DNA of 58,390 nucleotides. Source: FEN-1250 sp038237245 (GTDB lineage Bacteria; Gemmatimonadota; Gemmatimonadetes; Gemmatimonadales; Gemmatimonadaceae). The notes beneath the pieces are model-generated. The model searched no databases, was not told where the DNA came from, and was given only the letters and a program-made list of their open reading frames with translations. The stretch is taken from positions 1 to 58,390 of the forward strand of contig JBBRYY010000009.1 of NCBI GenBank assembly GCA_038237245.1. Direction: 5' to 3'. Every line of letters starts with the position of its first letter. Position 1 is the first letter of the stretch. Positions 8,527-16,897 of the stretch are shown here, in pieces. The position numbers were made by a program, and so were the translations under genes.

Positions 8527-9702
8527 ATGACGCACGTTCCGCTCATCCTGGTGGCGGACGACGTTCCCGCGAACGTCGAGCTGCTCTACGATCAGCTCGC
8601 GATGCTCGGCTATCGCGTGATCTCTGCGGTCGATGGTCCGAGCGCAATCGAGCTATGCTTTTCCGAGAAGCCGGATCTCTGCATCCTCGACGTCGCGATG
8701 CCCGCGGGATCGCTCCGCGTCGACGACCGGTCGACGGGCTTCGAGGTGTGTCGCCGGCTGAAGCGCGACCCGCGCACCGAGCGCATCCCCGTCATTTTCG
8801 TCACTGCGCTCAACGACACGACGGATCGCGTGAAGGCGATCGAGGCCGGCGGCGATGATTTTCTGACCAAACCGCACAACCGTCAGATCCTCAGTGCGCG
8901 CGTGCGGTCGCTGCTGCGCCTCAAGTTCGCGACGGACGCGCTCGATGACAGCTATCGCAAGTTACGCGAGCTCGAGAAGGTGCGCGACGATCTGATGAAG
9001 ATGATCGTGCACGATCTCAAGACGCCACTGACTTCGGTACTGGCATCGCTCGAGATGGCGCTGGACGGAGACTTCGGCGCGGTGAGCGAGATGCAGCGCC
9101 GCGTGCTCGGCGACGCGGAGGCGAAGGCAGAGGACCTCCTTGGGCTCATCGGTGATCTGCTCGAGGTCGCGCGCATCGAGGAGAACGTGCTCGATCTCGA
9201 TCTCGCGCCGATCGCGCCGGGCGCGTTCATTGCCGAGATCGTGCACGAGTGGGAGGTGCGCTTCCAGCAGGAGGGGGCGAAGATCTTCGTCGATGTGGCG
9301 GAAGATGCGCCCGTGATTCACGCCGACAAGGGACTGCTCAAGCGCATCTTCGCGAATCTGATCCAGAACGCGCTGACGCACACGGGGAGTGCGGTGGAGA
9401 TCACGCTGCTCGCGCACCGGGATACGGCGACGGGCGGCATTCTGTTCACGGTGGCCGACAACGGTCCGGGCATTCCGCCGGAGTACCACGAGCTGATCTT
9501 CCGGAAGTTCGAGCGCGCGAAGCAGCCCGAGGTGCCGCGGGTGCGGAGCTCGGGACTGGGGTTGGCATTCTGCAAGCTCGCGGTCGAGCTTCACGGCGGG
9601 CGCATCTGGGTGCGGAGCACGGAGGGGAGTGGGAGCCAGTTCCACATCGCGATGCCGGTCCAGCCACCCCCACAGCCGTTGGCGGTTCCCCGCGGGGCAT
9701 AG
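8527..9702 (+). CDS. Response regulator-histidine kinase hybrid (REC-HisKA-HATPase)
   Basis: Soluble 391-residue protein. An N-terminal receiver domain (about 6-130) has the acidic pair (VADD), phospho-Asp in CILDVAMP, the Thr in FVTALND and the Lys in LTKPHN. A coiled-coil linker leads to HisKA (MIVHDLKTPLTSV, His near 163) and HATPase (NLIQNALTH, DNGPGIPP, SGLGLAFCKLA). No membrane segment or PAS sensor is seen, so it probably receives phosphate or signal from another kinase. It starts 13 bp after the barrel gene and may be cotranscribed. Confidence 0.9.
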   Translation: MTHVPLILVADDVPANVELLYDQLAMLGYRVISAVDGPSAIELCFSEKPDLCILDVAMPAGSLRVDDRSTGFEVCRRLKRDPRTERIPVIFVTALNDTTDRVKAIEAGGDDFLTKPHNRQILSARVRSLLRLKFATDALDDSYRKLRELEKVRDDLMKMIVHDLKTPLTSVLASLEMALDGDFGAVSEMQRRVLGDAEAKAEDLLGLIGDLLEVARIEENVLDLDLAPIAPGAFIAEIVHEWEVRFQQEGAKIFVDVAEDAPVIHADKGLLKRIFANLIQNALTHTGSAVEITLLAHRDTATGGILFTVADNGPGIPPEYHELIFRKFERAKQPEVPRVRSSGLGLAFCKLAVELHGGRIWVRSTEGSGSQFHIAMPVQPPPQPLAVPRGA

Positions 9703-9740
9703 TTAGCTTTCAAGGTTGGCCCACCGTCAGCCCGAGCATC

Positions 9741-11078
9741 ATGTCGAGCGAATCGCCCACCGTCTACATCGAAACCTACGGCTGCCAGATGAACGCGAGC
9801 GACTCGGAGCTGATGCTCGGTCGCCTCGCGGAATACGGCTATCGTGCGGTGAGCGGGCCCGAGGGCGCGGACGTCATTCTCGTCAACACCTGCGCGATTC
9901 GCGATCACGCCGAGCAGCGCGTGCTCGGGCGCATTGGTGAGCTCAAGCGGCACATGAAGGCGGACACGGTGCTCGGCGTGACCGGATGCATGGCGCAGCG
10001 GCTCGGGCCGCGGCTGCTCGAGCGCGCGAAACACGTCGACCTCGTGATCGGCCCCGATGGCTATCGCGCGCTGCCGTCGCTGATCGAGAGCGCGCGCAAC
10101 GGCGAGCGCGTGGCGAAGGTCGACTTCGATCTCGAGGAGCACTATGAAGACTTCCGCGCGCGCCGAGTAGACGGCGTGAGCGCGTGGATCCCCGTGCAGC
10201 GCGGCTGCGACTACCGATGCACGTACTGCATCGTGCCGACGACGCGCGGGCCCGAGCGCAGTCGCGCGCTGCACGATGTGGTGCGCGAGTCGCACGAGAC
10301 GGTGGCGGACGGGATCACCGAGATCACGATGCTCGGCCAGACGGTGAACTCGTACAACGACGGCACGCACGACTTCGCGGATCTGCTGCGTGCGGTCGGC
10401 TCTGTGCCGGGCGTGCGGCGGCTTCGCTTCACGAGCCCGCATCCGAACGACTTCTCCGATCGGGTGATCGAGGCGATGGCGGCGACGAGCGCGGTGTGCG
10501 AGCACGTGCATCTGCCCATGCAATCGGGATCGTCGACGACACTCAAGCGCATGCTCCGGCGCTATTCGCGCGAAGAATATCGCGAGTGCGTGCGCCGCCT
10601 GCGCGCGGCGATTCCCGGCCTCGCGCTCACGACGGACATCATCGTCGGCTTCCCGGGCGAGACCGAAGAGGAGTTCGCCGGGACGCTGGAGATGGTCGAG
10701 GAGATCGGCTTCGACGATGCGTACACCTTCAAGTTCTCGGCGCGCGAAGGCACGCCGGCGACGCGGCTGCCGGAGTCGTGGACGATCTCCGACGAAGTCG
10801 CGAGCGAACGGCTGGCGCGGCTCATCGAGACGGTACGGAGCGGCACGCGCACCATTAATCTCGGAATGCTCGGCGAGCGACACGAGGTGCTGGTGGAGAA
10901 GCTGTCGCGGCGCGGGACGCTGCTGCAGGCGCGCACGCGGCATCACCGCACCGTGCTGATTCCCGGCGACGCATCGCTGATCGGGCGCTACCTGATGGTC
11001 GAGCTCACGGGAACCACGGGCTCCACGTTCACCGGCGCAGTCGTGCCGACACGGGCAGCGCTCCCGATGGCCGGATGA
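9741..11078 (+). CDS. miaB: tRNA-2-methylthio-N6-dimethylallyladenosine synthase MiaB
   Basis: Radical-SAM methylthiotransferase acting on i6A37 of tRNAs. Order: N-terminal UPF0004 domain with ETYGCQMNASDSE, NTCAIRDHAE and GVTGCMAQR (three auxiliary-cluster Cys), radical SAM domain with CDYRCTYC (CxxxCxxC), and a C-terminal TRAM domain (about 375-440). The GCQMN signature favours MiaB over RimO or MtaB. ATG at 9741; the TAGCTT box at 9704-9709 may be its -10. Its last codons overlap the comFB-like start (ATGA). Confidence 0.93.
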   Translation: MSSESPTVYIETYGCQMNASDSELMLGRLAEYGYRAVSGPEGADVILVNTCAIRDHAEQRVLGRIGELKRHMKADTVLGVTGCMAQRLGPRLLERAKHVDLVIGPDGYRALPSLIESARNGERVAKVDFDLEEHYEDFRARRVDGVSAWIPVQRGCDYRCTYCIVPTTRGPERSRALHDVVRESHETVADGITEITMLGQTVNSYNDGTHDFADLLRAVGSVPGVRRLRFTSPHPNDFSDRVIEAMAATSAVCEHVHLPMQSGSSTTLKRMLRRYSREEYRECVRRLRAAIPGLALTTDIIVGFPGETEEEFAGTLEMVEEIGFDDAYTFKFSAREGTPATRLPESWTISDEVASERLARLIETVRSGTRTINLGMLGERHEVLVEKLSRRGTLLQARTRHHRTVLIPGDASLIGRYLMVELTGTTGSTFTGAVVPTRAALPMAG

Positions 11079-11344
11079 AGAATCTCCTCGAGGGCGCGGT
11101 CGTCGGCATTTACGAGGAGCTGATAGCGAAGTCGCCGGAGACGTGCAGCTGCGACAACTGTCGCGAGGATGTGCTCGCCTACGTGCTGAACAAGACGCGC
11201 CCGCGCTACAGCGGCGGCACGGACACCGGAATGGCGCTGATCGCGCTCGACCTGCAGAAGGATCAGACGCGCGCGCAACTGGCGGTGGTGGTGCTCGAGG
11301 CGATCCAGCGCGTGGCAGCGAACCCCAGGCACCCGGCGCACTAG
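11075..11344 (+). CDS. ComFB family (late competence) small protein
   Basis: The 89-residue protein has the ComFB pattern: an N-terminal helix, then CSCDNCREDVLAYVLN (three closely spaced Cys) and RYSGG. Bacillus ComFB is encoded among competence genes, and cyanobacterial relatives have been reported to bind cyclic dinucleotides; its biochemistry here is unknown. It overlaps miaB by 4 bp and is followed 61 bp later by comEC, so the competence context is supported by position as well as by sequence. Confidence 0.75.
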   Translation: MKNLLEGAVVGIYEELIAKSPETCSCDNCREDVLAYVLNKTRPRYSGGTDTGMALIALDLQKDQTRAQLAVVVLEAIQRVAANPRHPAH

Positions 11345-11405
11345 CGGGATTGCAGCCGCGCCGCGCCGATGCGACGCGACGCTCCATGGTAGCGCATGGT
11401 GAGCG

Positions 11406-13622
11406 GTGCCGCTCATCGCCCTCGCGGTTCTCGCGTACGCCGCAGGACTCGCCGCCGGATATCTCGGCGCGTCGGCTGCGGCCCTCCTTGCTGGCGGCGG
11501 CTTCGCCGCCGTGATGGCGGTGCGCCGGCGCGCGACGCATGCGGCGCTCGGCGCGCTCGTCGCCGCGGGGGCCTGCGTCGCAATGTACGATGTCGCTCGG
11601 GACGCGCGGTGCCGGGCGGATGCGCCCCATCGCGGCAGGTGGAGCGCCGAGTTGGAGGATGCCGCCGCGCCCGGCGCTTATGTGCGCGCGAGGGTGCGCT
11701 GGCCCGGCTGCGCGATGGCCGCATCGATGTCGGTGGAGCGAGGGCGCGCGGCGGCGGGGGACGAGCTGTCGATCGTGGGCACCGTGTTCGTCACGGCGCG
11801 CGGGCTCAAGATCGCGCACGCGCACATCGCGCCGGCGGGCGCGCACGACCCGCTCCTCATCGCGCGCGCGGCGATCGGCGCGCGCATCGACACGCTGTTC
11901 CGGCGCGATGCGCCGCTCGTGCGCGCGCTGCTCATCGCCGACGAGCGCGCCGTCGATCCCGCCGTGAAGGATCGTTTTGCCGTGTCGGGGATCGTGCACA
12001 TGCTCTCGATCTCCGGACTCCACGTCGCGATCATCGCGATGGCCGTCGAGCTTCTCTGCCGCATGGCGCGACTCCGTCCCGCGAGCGCGAGCATCGCCAC
12101 GCTCGCGATCACCGCCGCGTACATCGCGGTGATCGGGCTTCCTGCGCCGGCCGTGCGCTCCGGTGTCATGCTTGGCGTGCGCTCGATCTGCCGAATGGTC
12201 CAGCGGCCAACATCTCCCTGGGCCGCCCTCGCCCTCGGCGCCGCCGCGCCGCTCGTGGTGCCCGCCACCGTACTCGATCTCGGCTACCAGCTCAGCGTGC
12301 TCGGCATGGCCGGTCTCGTCGCGAGCGGCGCGCTCGGCACGCGCGTGATTGCCGCTACGTGGAAGGGCGCGCGCGGCGCGCTCGCTCGCACGCTCCTCAC
12401 ATCGCTCGTCGCATGCGCGGCGAGCGCGCCGCTGGTCGCCTGGACGTTCGGGCGCATCAGTCTCGTTGCGCCGATCACGAACATTCTCGCCACGCCGGTG
12501 GTGGCGGTGCTGCAGCCCGCGCTCTTTCTCGCGGTCGCCATCTCGCCGATCCACTTTCTCGGAATGCTGGTAGCGGATGCGTGTCATCCGCTGCTCGTCG
12601 CGCTCGACACCATCGCGACGGTCGGCGCGAGCGTGCCGTACGCGGCGCTGACCGTCGCGCCGGCGCTCGGCACTGCGCTCCTCGCGGGCGCCGCGAGCAT
12701 CGCGATGCTCGTGGCGTGCATGAGTCGCGCGCCCGCGCGCGCGATCGCCGTCGCTCTTGGTGCGCTCTCGATCGCCGCCTGGCGCCCCCTCTGGCCCGAA
12801 CGAGCCGGTGAGATGGAGCTGCACATGATCGACGTCGGCCAGGGAGACGCGATCGCGCTCCGCACCCCCGCGGGACGCTGGCTCCTCTTCGATGCGGGGC
12901 GCAACTGGACGGGCGGCGACGCCGGTCGCGCAACGGTGATCCCATATCTTCGCCGTCGCGGCGGCGACGTCGTGCTCTTCGTGCTGTCGCACCCGCACGC
13001 CGATCACGTGGGTGGGGGCGCGAGCGTGATCGCCGCGCTGCACCCTGCCGCGTACTGGGACGGCGCCTACGCGGGAACGAGTCCGCCCTACCGCGCCTCG
13101 CTCGTCGCTGCGCGCGACGGGCACGTGGCGTGGCGCCGGGTCCATCCGGGCGACTCACTCGTAGTGGACGGCGTGCGCCTGCACGTGCTCGCTCCCGATT
13201 CGGCGTGGATGGTTGGGCTCAGGGATCCGAACGCCGGGAGCGTCGTGGTGAGGGCCGAATATGGGAGCGTACGGATGTTGATGATGGGGGACGCCGAGAA
13301 AGGTGAGGAGGAGCGTCTCGTCGAGGCGTATGGAGACGCGCTCCGTGCCGACGTGCTCAAGGTGGGGCACCATGGAAGCAACACGAGCAGCACGGAAGCC
13401 TTTCTCGCGCTCGTGCACCCGCGCGTGGCACTCATCTCGGTGGGGGCCGGGAACATGTACAAGCACCCGAGCGCCGGCACGCTCCGTTCGCTGGCGGGCG
13501 TCGGCGCCGCGATGCTGCGCACGGATCTGGAGGGGTCGATCGTCTGCCGCACCGACGGGCGGACGCTCGAAATCGAGGAGGGCGGCGACCGGTGGGCAGT
13601 CGCGCCCCAACGCGCGCCCTAG
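11406..13622 (+). CDS. comEC: DNA-uptake channel ComEC/Rec2
   Basis: Inner-membrane channel that passes transforming single-stranded DNA into the cytoplasm. Order: N-terminal membrane segments and an OB-like periplasmic part, the Competence domain with many membrane helices (signature HMLSISGLHVAIIAM near residue 200), and a C-terminal metallo-beta-lactamase domain (about 470-720) with LSHPHADHVGG, LMMGDAE and VGHHGSN. All three ComEC domains are present in 738 residues. Start is GTG at 11406. The upstream comFB-like gene strengthens the competence assignment. Confidence 0.92.
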   Translation: MPLIALAVLAYAAGLAAGYLGASAAALLAGGGFAAVMAVRRRATHAALGALVAAGACVAMYDVARDARCRADAPHRGRWSAELEDAAAPGAYVRARVRWPGCAMAASMSVERGRAAAGDELSIVGTVFVTARGLKIAHAHIAPAGAHDPLLIARAAIGARIDTLFRRDAPLVRALLIADERAVDPAVKDRFAVSGIVHMLSISGLHVAIIAMAVELLCRMARLRPASASIATLAITAAYIAVIGLPAPAVRSGVMLGVRSICRMVQRPTSPWAALALGAAAPLVVPATVLDLGYQLSVLGMAGLVASGALGTRVIAATWKGARGALARTLLTSLVACAASAPLVAWTFGRISLVAPITNILATPVVAVLQPALFLAVAISPIHFLGMLVADACHPLLVALDTIATVGASVPYAALTVAPALGTALLAGAASIAMLVACMSRAPARAIAVALGALSIAAWRPLWPERAGEMELHMIDVGQGDAIALRTPAGRWLLFDAGRNWTGGDAGRATVIPYLRRRGGDVVLFVLSHPHADHVGGGASVIAALHPAAYWDGAYAGTSPPYRASLVAARDGHVAWRRVHPGDSLVVDGVRLHVLAPDSAWMVGLRDPNAGSVVVRAEYGSVRMLMMGDAEKGEEERLVEAYGDALRADVLKVGHHGSNTSSTEAFLALVHPRVALISVGAGNMYKHPSAGTLRSLAGVGAAMLRTDLEGSIVCRTDGRTLEIEEGGDRWAVAPQRAP

Positions 13623-13726
13623 GCAATGCCCCGGATGGCACGCTTTGGGCACTTGCACGATGCATCGCGCAGGCGCCACTTTGCACTTGCTGCGGCCATG
13701 CGGCCGCTCCCGACACGAGGTTACCC

Positions 13727-14755
13727 GTGGTTCAACATACGCCCACGTCCGTCGTCACGATCGACCGATACATCATCGAGCAGGAGCGCCTCTACCCCGA
13801 GGCCACCGGAGAGCTCTCCGGAATTCTGTACGATGTGGCGCTCGCGGCGAAGATGATTGCGAACAAGGTTCGCAGCGCCGGTCTCGCCGACATCCTGGGC
13901 TCCAACGAGTCGAAGAACGTGCAGGGCGAGGTCCAGGCGAAGCTCGATGTGCTCTCCAACGAGATCATCATCAAGGCGATGGACCACGGCGGCCGTCTCT
14001 GCGCGATGGCATCGGAGGAAGAGCCGGGCATCATCCCGATTCCCGATGGTTTCAAGTGCGGGAAGTACGTGCTGCTGTTCGATCCGCTCGATGGCTCGTC
14101 GAACATCGATGTGAACGTTCCCGTCGGCACGATCTTCTCCGTGCTTCGCAAAGTCACCGGCGGCACGCGCGGCGAGATGGCCGACCTCCTGCAGCCGGGA
14201 CACCAGCAGGTCGCGGCGGGCTATGTGATCTACGGCTCGTCCACGATGCTCGTCTACACCACGGGACAGGGCGCGCACGGGTTCACGCTCGATCCGTCCA
14301 TCGGCGAGTTTCTCCTCTCGCATCCGAACATCCGCATCCCCGATGCGGGGCGCTATCTCTCGGTGAACGACTCGTACGAGCAGCTCTGGGACGAGAACGT
14401 GAAGACGCTCATGCGCCGCTATCGCGGGCTCGAGGGGAATCACAGGCCGCTCAGCGTGCGCTACGTCGGCTCGCTCGTGGCCGACTTCCATCGCAACCTC
14501 CTCGGCGGCGGCGTGTTCGCCTATCCGGCGAACGCCAAGCGCAAGCAGGGGAAGCTCCGTCTGCTGTACGAGGCGAACCCGCTCGCCTTCATCGTCGAGC
14601 AGGCCGGGGGCGCGGCGTACGATGGCACGCATCGCGTGATGGACGTGCAGCCCACCGAGCTGCATCAGCGCACGCCGCTCTACATCGGAAGCAAGCGCGA
14701 AGTCGACCTCGCCACCGAGGTCGTGAGTGGTGTCGCCGTCGGCGTCGGGGGATGA
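13727..14755 (+). CDS. fbp: Fructose-1,6-bisphosphatase class I
   Basis: Hydrolyses fructose-1,6-bisphosphate in gluconeogenesis. The metal/substrate motif DPLDGSSNIDVN and the C-terminal NPLAFIVEQAGGAA and DVQPTELHQRTPLYIGS are diagnostic for class I. I chose GTG at 13727 because a Shine-Dalgarno (CGAGG) ends 6 bases before it and the protein then begins next to the conserved TIDRYIIEQE; the longer in-frame start at 13592 would overlap comEC and adds a Cys-rich segment that looks non-coding. 342 residues, normal for the class. Confidence 0.93.
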   Translation: MVQHTPTSVVTIDRYIIEQERLYPEATGELSGILYDVALAAKMIANKVRSAGLADILGSNESKNVQGEVQAKLDVLSNEIIIKAMDHGGRLCAMASEEEPGIIPIPDGFKCGKYVLLFDPLDGSSNIDVNVPVGTIFSVLRKVTGGTRGEMADLLQPGHQQVAAGYVIYGSSTMLVYTTGQGAHGFTLDPSIGEFLLSHPNIRIPDAGRYLSVNDSYEQLWDENVKTLMRRYRGLEGNHRPLSVRYVGSLVADFHRNLLGGGVFAYPANAKRKQGKLRLLYEANPLAFIVEQAGGAAYDGTHRVMDVQPTELHQRTPLYIGSKREVDLATEVVSGVAVGVGG

Positions 14756-14768
14756 CGCGCATCCGCTG

Positions 14769-16367
14769 ATGCCCGCGCGCGACGACACACGCACCACACC
14801 TGCGGGCGTACCGCTCGCACCGTTCTACCGTCCGGAAGATTCACCGGTCGACTACGCTCGCGACCTGAACGATCCGGGGAGCTTTCCGTTCACGCGCGGC
14901 GTGCAGTCGTCGATGTATCGCGGCCGCCTGTGGACGATGCGGCAGTACGCAGGCTTCGGCACGGCGAGCGAGACCAACACGCGCTTCCGCACGCTCCTCG
15001 CCGCGGGGCAGACGGGGCTCTCCGTCGCCTTCGATCTCCCGACGCAGATGGGCTTCGACTCCGACTCCCCGCGCGCGCTCGGTGAAGTCGGTCGCGTCGG
15101 CGTCGCGATCGACACGGTCGACGACATGCACGCGCTGCTGGCCGAGATTCCGCTCGACGAGGTGTCGACGTCGATGACGATCAACGCGACGGCGGCGACG
15201 CTGCTCGCCATGTACATCGTCGTCGCCGAAGAGCGGGGGATCGCGCGAGCGAAGCTCTCGGGGACGGTGCAAAACGATATCCTCAAGGAGTACATCGCGC
15301 GCGGAACCTACATCTATCCGCCGGGGCCGAGCCTCGCGCTGGTGACGGGGATCTTCGCGTTCTGCGCGGCGGAGGTGCCGCTCTGGAATCCGATCTCGAT
15401 CTCGGGCTACCACATGCGCGAGGCGGGATCGACGGCGGTGCAGGAGCTCGCCTTCACCTTCGCGAACACGATCGAGTACGTGACGCGCGCGCTCGCAGCC
15501 GGCCTCGCGATCGACAGCTTCGCGCCGCGTCTCTCGTTCTTCTTCGCCGCGCACAGCGATCTGTTCGAGGAGGTCGCGAAGTTCCGCGCGGCGCGACGGA
15601 TCTACGCGCGTCTCATGCGCGAGCGCTTCGGCGCATCGGATGCGTCGTGCCGACTGCGCTTCCACACGCAGACCGGTGGCGTGACGCTGACCGCGCAACA
15701 GCCGCTGACCAACGTCGTGCGCGTCACCGTGCAGACACTCGCCGCGGTGCTCGGAGGCACGCAGTCGCTGCACACGAATGGCTACGATGAGGCGCTCGCG
15801 CTGCCGACGGTCGACGCCGCGACGCTCGCGCTCCGCACGCAGCAGGTGGTCGCCTACGAGTCGGGGGTGGCGGGAACGGCCGATCCGCTCGCCGGGAGCT
15901 ATTACGTAGAGAAGCTGACGACGGAACTCGAGGAGCGCGCGCTCGCGCTGCTCGCGCGGGTCGAGGAGCTCGGCGGCGCGGCGCGCGCGATCGAGAAGGG
16001 CTTCTTCCAGGAGGAGATCGGCCGCTCCGCGTACGAGTATCAGCTGCGCGTGGAAAGTCGCGAGACGATCGTCGTCGGCGTGAACGCATTCACGGATGAG
16101 GAACCGCCGCTCGCGATCCCTGCGCCGGATTTTCGCGCGCTGGAGCAGGATCAGCTCGGGCGGTTGGTGAAGACGAAGGCGGCGAGGGATCAGGGCGCGG
16201 TCGCCGCGTCGCTATCCGTGCTCGGTGCCGCAAGCGCGTCGGAGAGTGCGGAGCTTTCGGCGCGGCTCATGCCGCTGATCATCGACGCGGTGCGCGCGCG
16301 CGCGACGCTCGGCGAGATTGCGGACACGCTCGCGAGCACATGGGGGATGTACCGGCCGGCGCATTGA
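14769..16367 (+). CDS. Methylmalonyl-CoA mutase family, catalytic chain
   Basis: Adenosylcobalamin-dependent acyl-CoA mutase, (beta/alpha)8 catalytic domain only. Motifs: YAGFGTASETN, GLSVAFDLPTQMGFDSD, SGTVQNDILKEYIARGTYIY, RLRFHTQTGGVTLTAQQP and the substrate-binding QSLHTNGYDEALALPT. It ends at about 532 residues with LASTWGMYRP, where single-chain mutases continue into the B12-binding domain, so a separate small cobalamin-binding subunit is needed and is not in this window. The TGGVTLTAQ variant and two-chain layout fit methylmalonyl-, ethylmalonyl- or isobutyryl-type mutases; sequence alone does not settle the substrate. ATG at 14769. Confidence 0.88.
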   Translation: MPARDDTRTTPAGVPLAPFYRPEDSPVDYARDLNDPGSFPFTRGVQSSMYRGRLWTMRQYAGFGTASETNTRFRTLLAAGQTGLSVAFDLPTQMGFDSDSPRALGEVGRVGVAIDTVDDMHALLAEIPLDEVSTSMTINATAATLLAMYIVVAEERGIARAKLSGTVQNDILKEYIARGTYIYPPGPSLALVTGIFAFCAAEVPLWNPISISGYHMREAGSTAVQELAFTFANTIEYVTRALAAGLAIDSFAPRLSFFFAAHSDLFEEVAKFRAARRIYARLMRERFGASDASCRLRFHTQTGGVTLTAQQPLTNVVRVTVQTLAAVLGGTQSLHTNGYDEALALPTVDAATLALRTQQVVAYESGVAGTADPLAGSYYVEKLTTELEERALALLARVEELGGAARAIEKGFFQEEIGRSAYEYQLRVESRETIVVGVNAFTDEEPPLAIPAPDFRALEQDQLGRLVKTKAARDQGAVAASLSVLGAASASESAELSARLMPLIIDAVRARATLGEIADTLASTWGMYRPAH

Positions 16368-16398
16368 GTGATCGGGCCGCGCGCGAGCGTCGCACTCA

Positions 16399-16427
16399 TT
16401 GTCCGCTTTTGCGGGTCAGCATAACTT
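16399..16427 (+). promoter_or_regulatory. Probable leaderless promoter of the FmdB-type gene
   Basis: TTGTCC (16399-16404), 17 bp, TAACTT (16422-16427). The ATG at 16436 follows only 8 bases after the -10 box, so the transcript would begin at or next to the start codon. Confidence 0.5.
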
Positions 16428-16435
16428 TCACAGCG

Positions 16436-16897
16436 ATGCCAACTTACGAGTTCACGTGCCCGAACGGACACGACTTCGAGAAGTTCTTCCGGACGATCTC
16501 GAGCGGCGAGTCCGAGCTGCCGTGCCCGACCTGCGGAGCGATCGCAGCACGCAAGATCTCCGCAGGCGCCGGCCTCATGTTCAAGGGAAGCGGCTTCTAC
16601 ATCACGGATTACGGCAAGGACGGGAAGAAGGACCAGAATCTTCCGCGCAAGTCGTCAAATGGCGAGAGTGGGTCGTCGTCATCGTCGTCCTCCGATAGCG
16701 GCAGCTCCGGGAGCGATTCGAAATCGTCGAGCGACGCCAAGTCCTCCGGTGATTCGAAGTCTTCGAGCGATTCGAAATCCGTTGGCGATTCGAAGCCATC
16801 GTCGTCGAAATCGGAATCGAAGGCGGAGTCGAAGCCCGCGGCGAAGCCGGCCGAGTCGAAGCCCAGCGCGCCCAAGAGCAGCAGCTCTTCCGAATGA
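16436..16897 (+). CDS. FmdB-type zinc-ribbon protein with Ser-rich repeat tail
   Basis: The first about 45 residues are the FmdB zinc ribbon (MPTYEFTCPNGHDFEKFF, then LPCPTCG): one CxxxH-type half and one CxxC half. Small proteins of this kind are widespread with unclear roles. The middle has the family MFKGSGFYITDYG segment. Residues about 70-153 form a low-complexity tail of Ser, Lys, Asp and Glu with repeats of SDSKSSSDAKSSGDSK type, then AAKPAESKPS. The tail is far longer than in the family core and is probably disordered. The stop overlaps argS (ATGA). Confidence 0.8.
   Translation: MPTYEFTCPNGHDFEKFFRTISSGESELPCPTCGAIAARKISAGAGLMFKGSGFYITDYGKDGKKDQNLPRKSSNGESGSSSSSSSDSGSSGSDSKSSSDAKSSGDSKSSSDSKSVGDSKPSSSKSESKAESKPAAKPAESKPSAPKSSSSSE

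Noticed and set aside
9591..13145. Minus-strand open frame of 1184 codons opposite miaB-comEC
   Set aside because: Rich in Arg, His and Asp as expected for the reverse of GC-rich coding DNA; the plus-strand genes in the same place have clear motifs.
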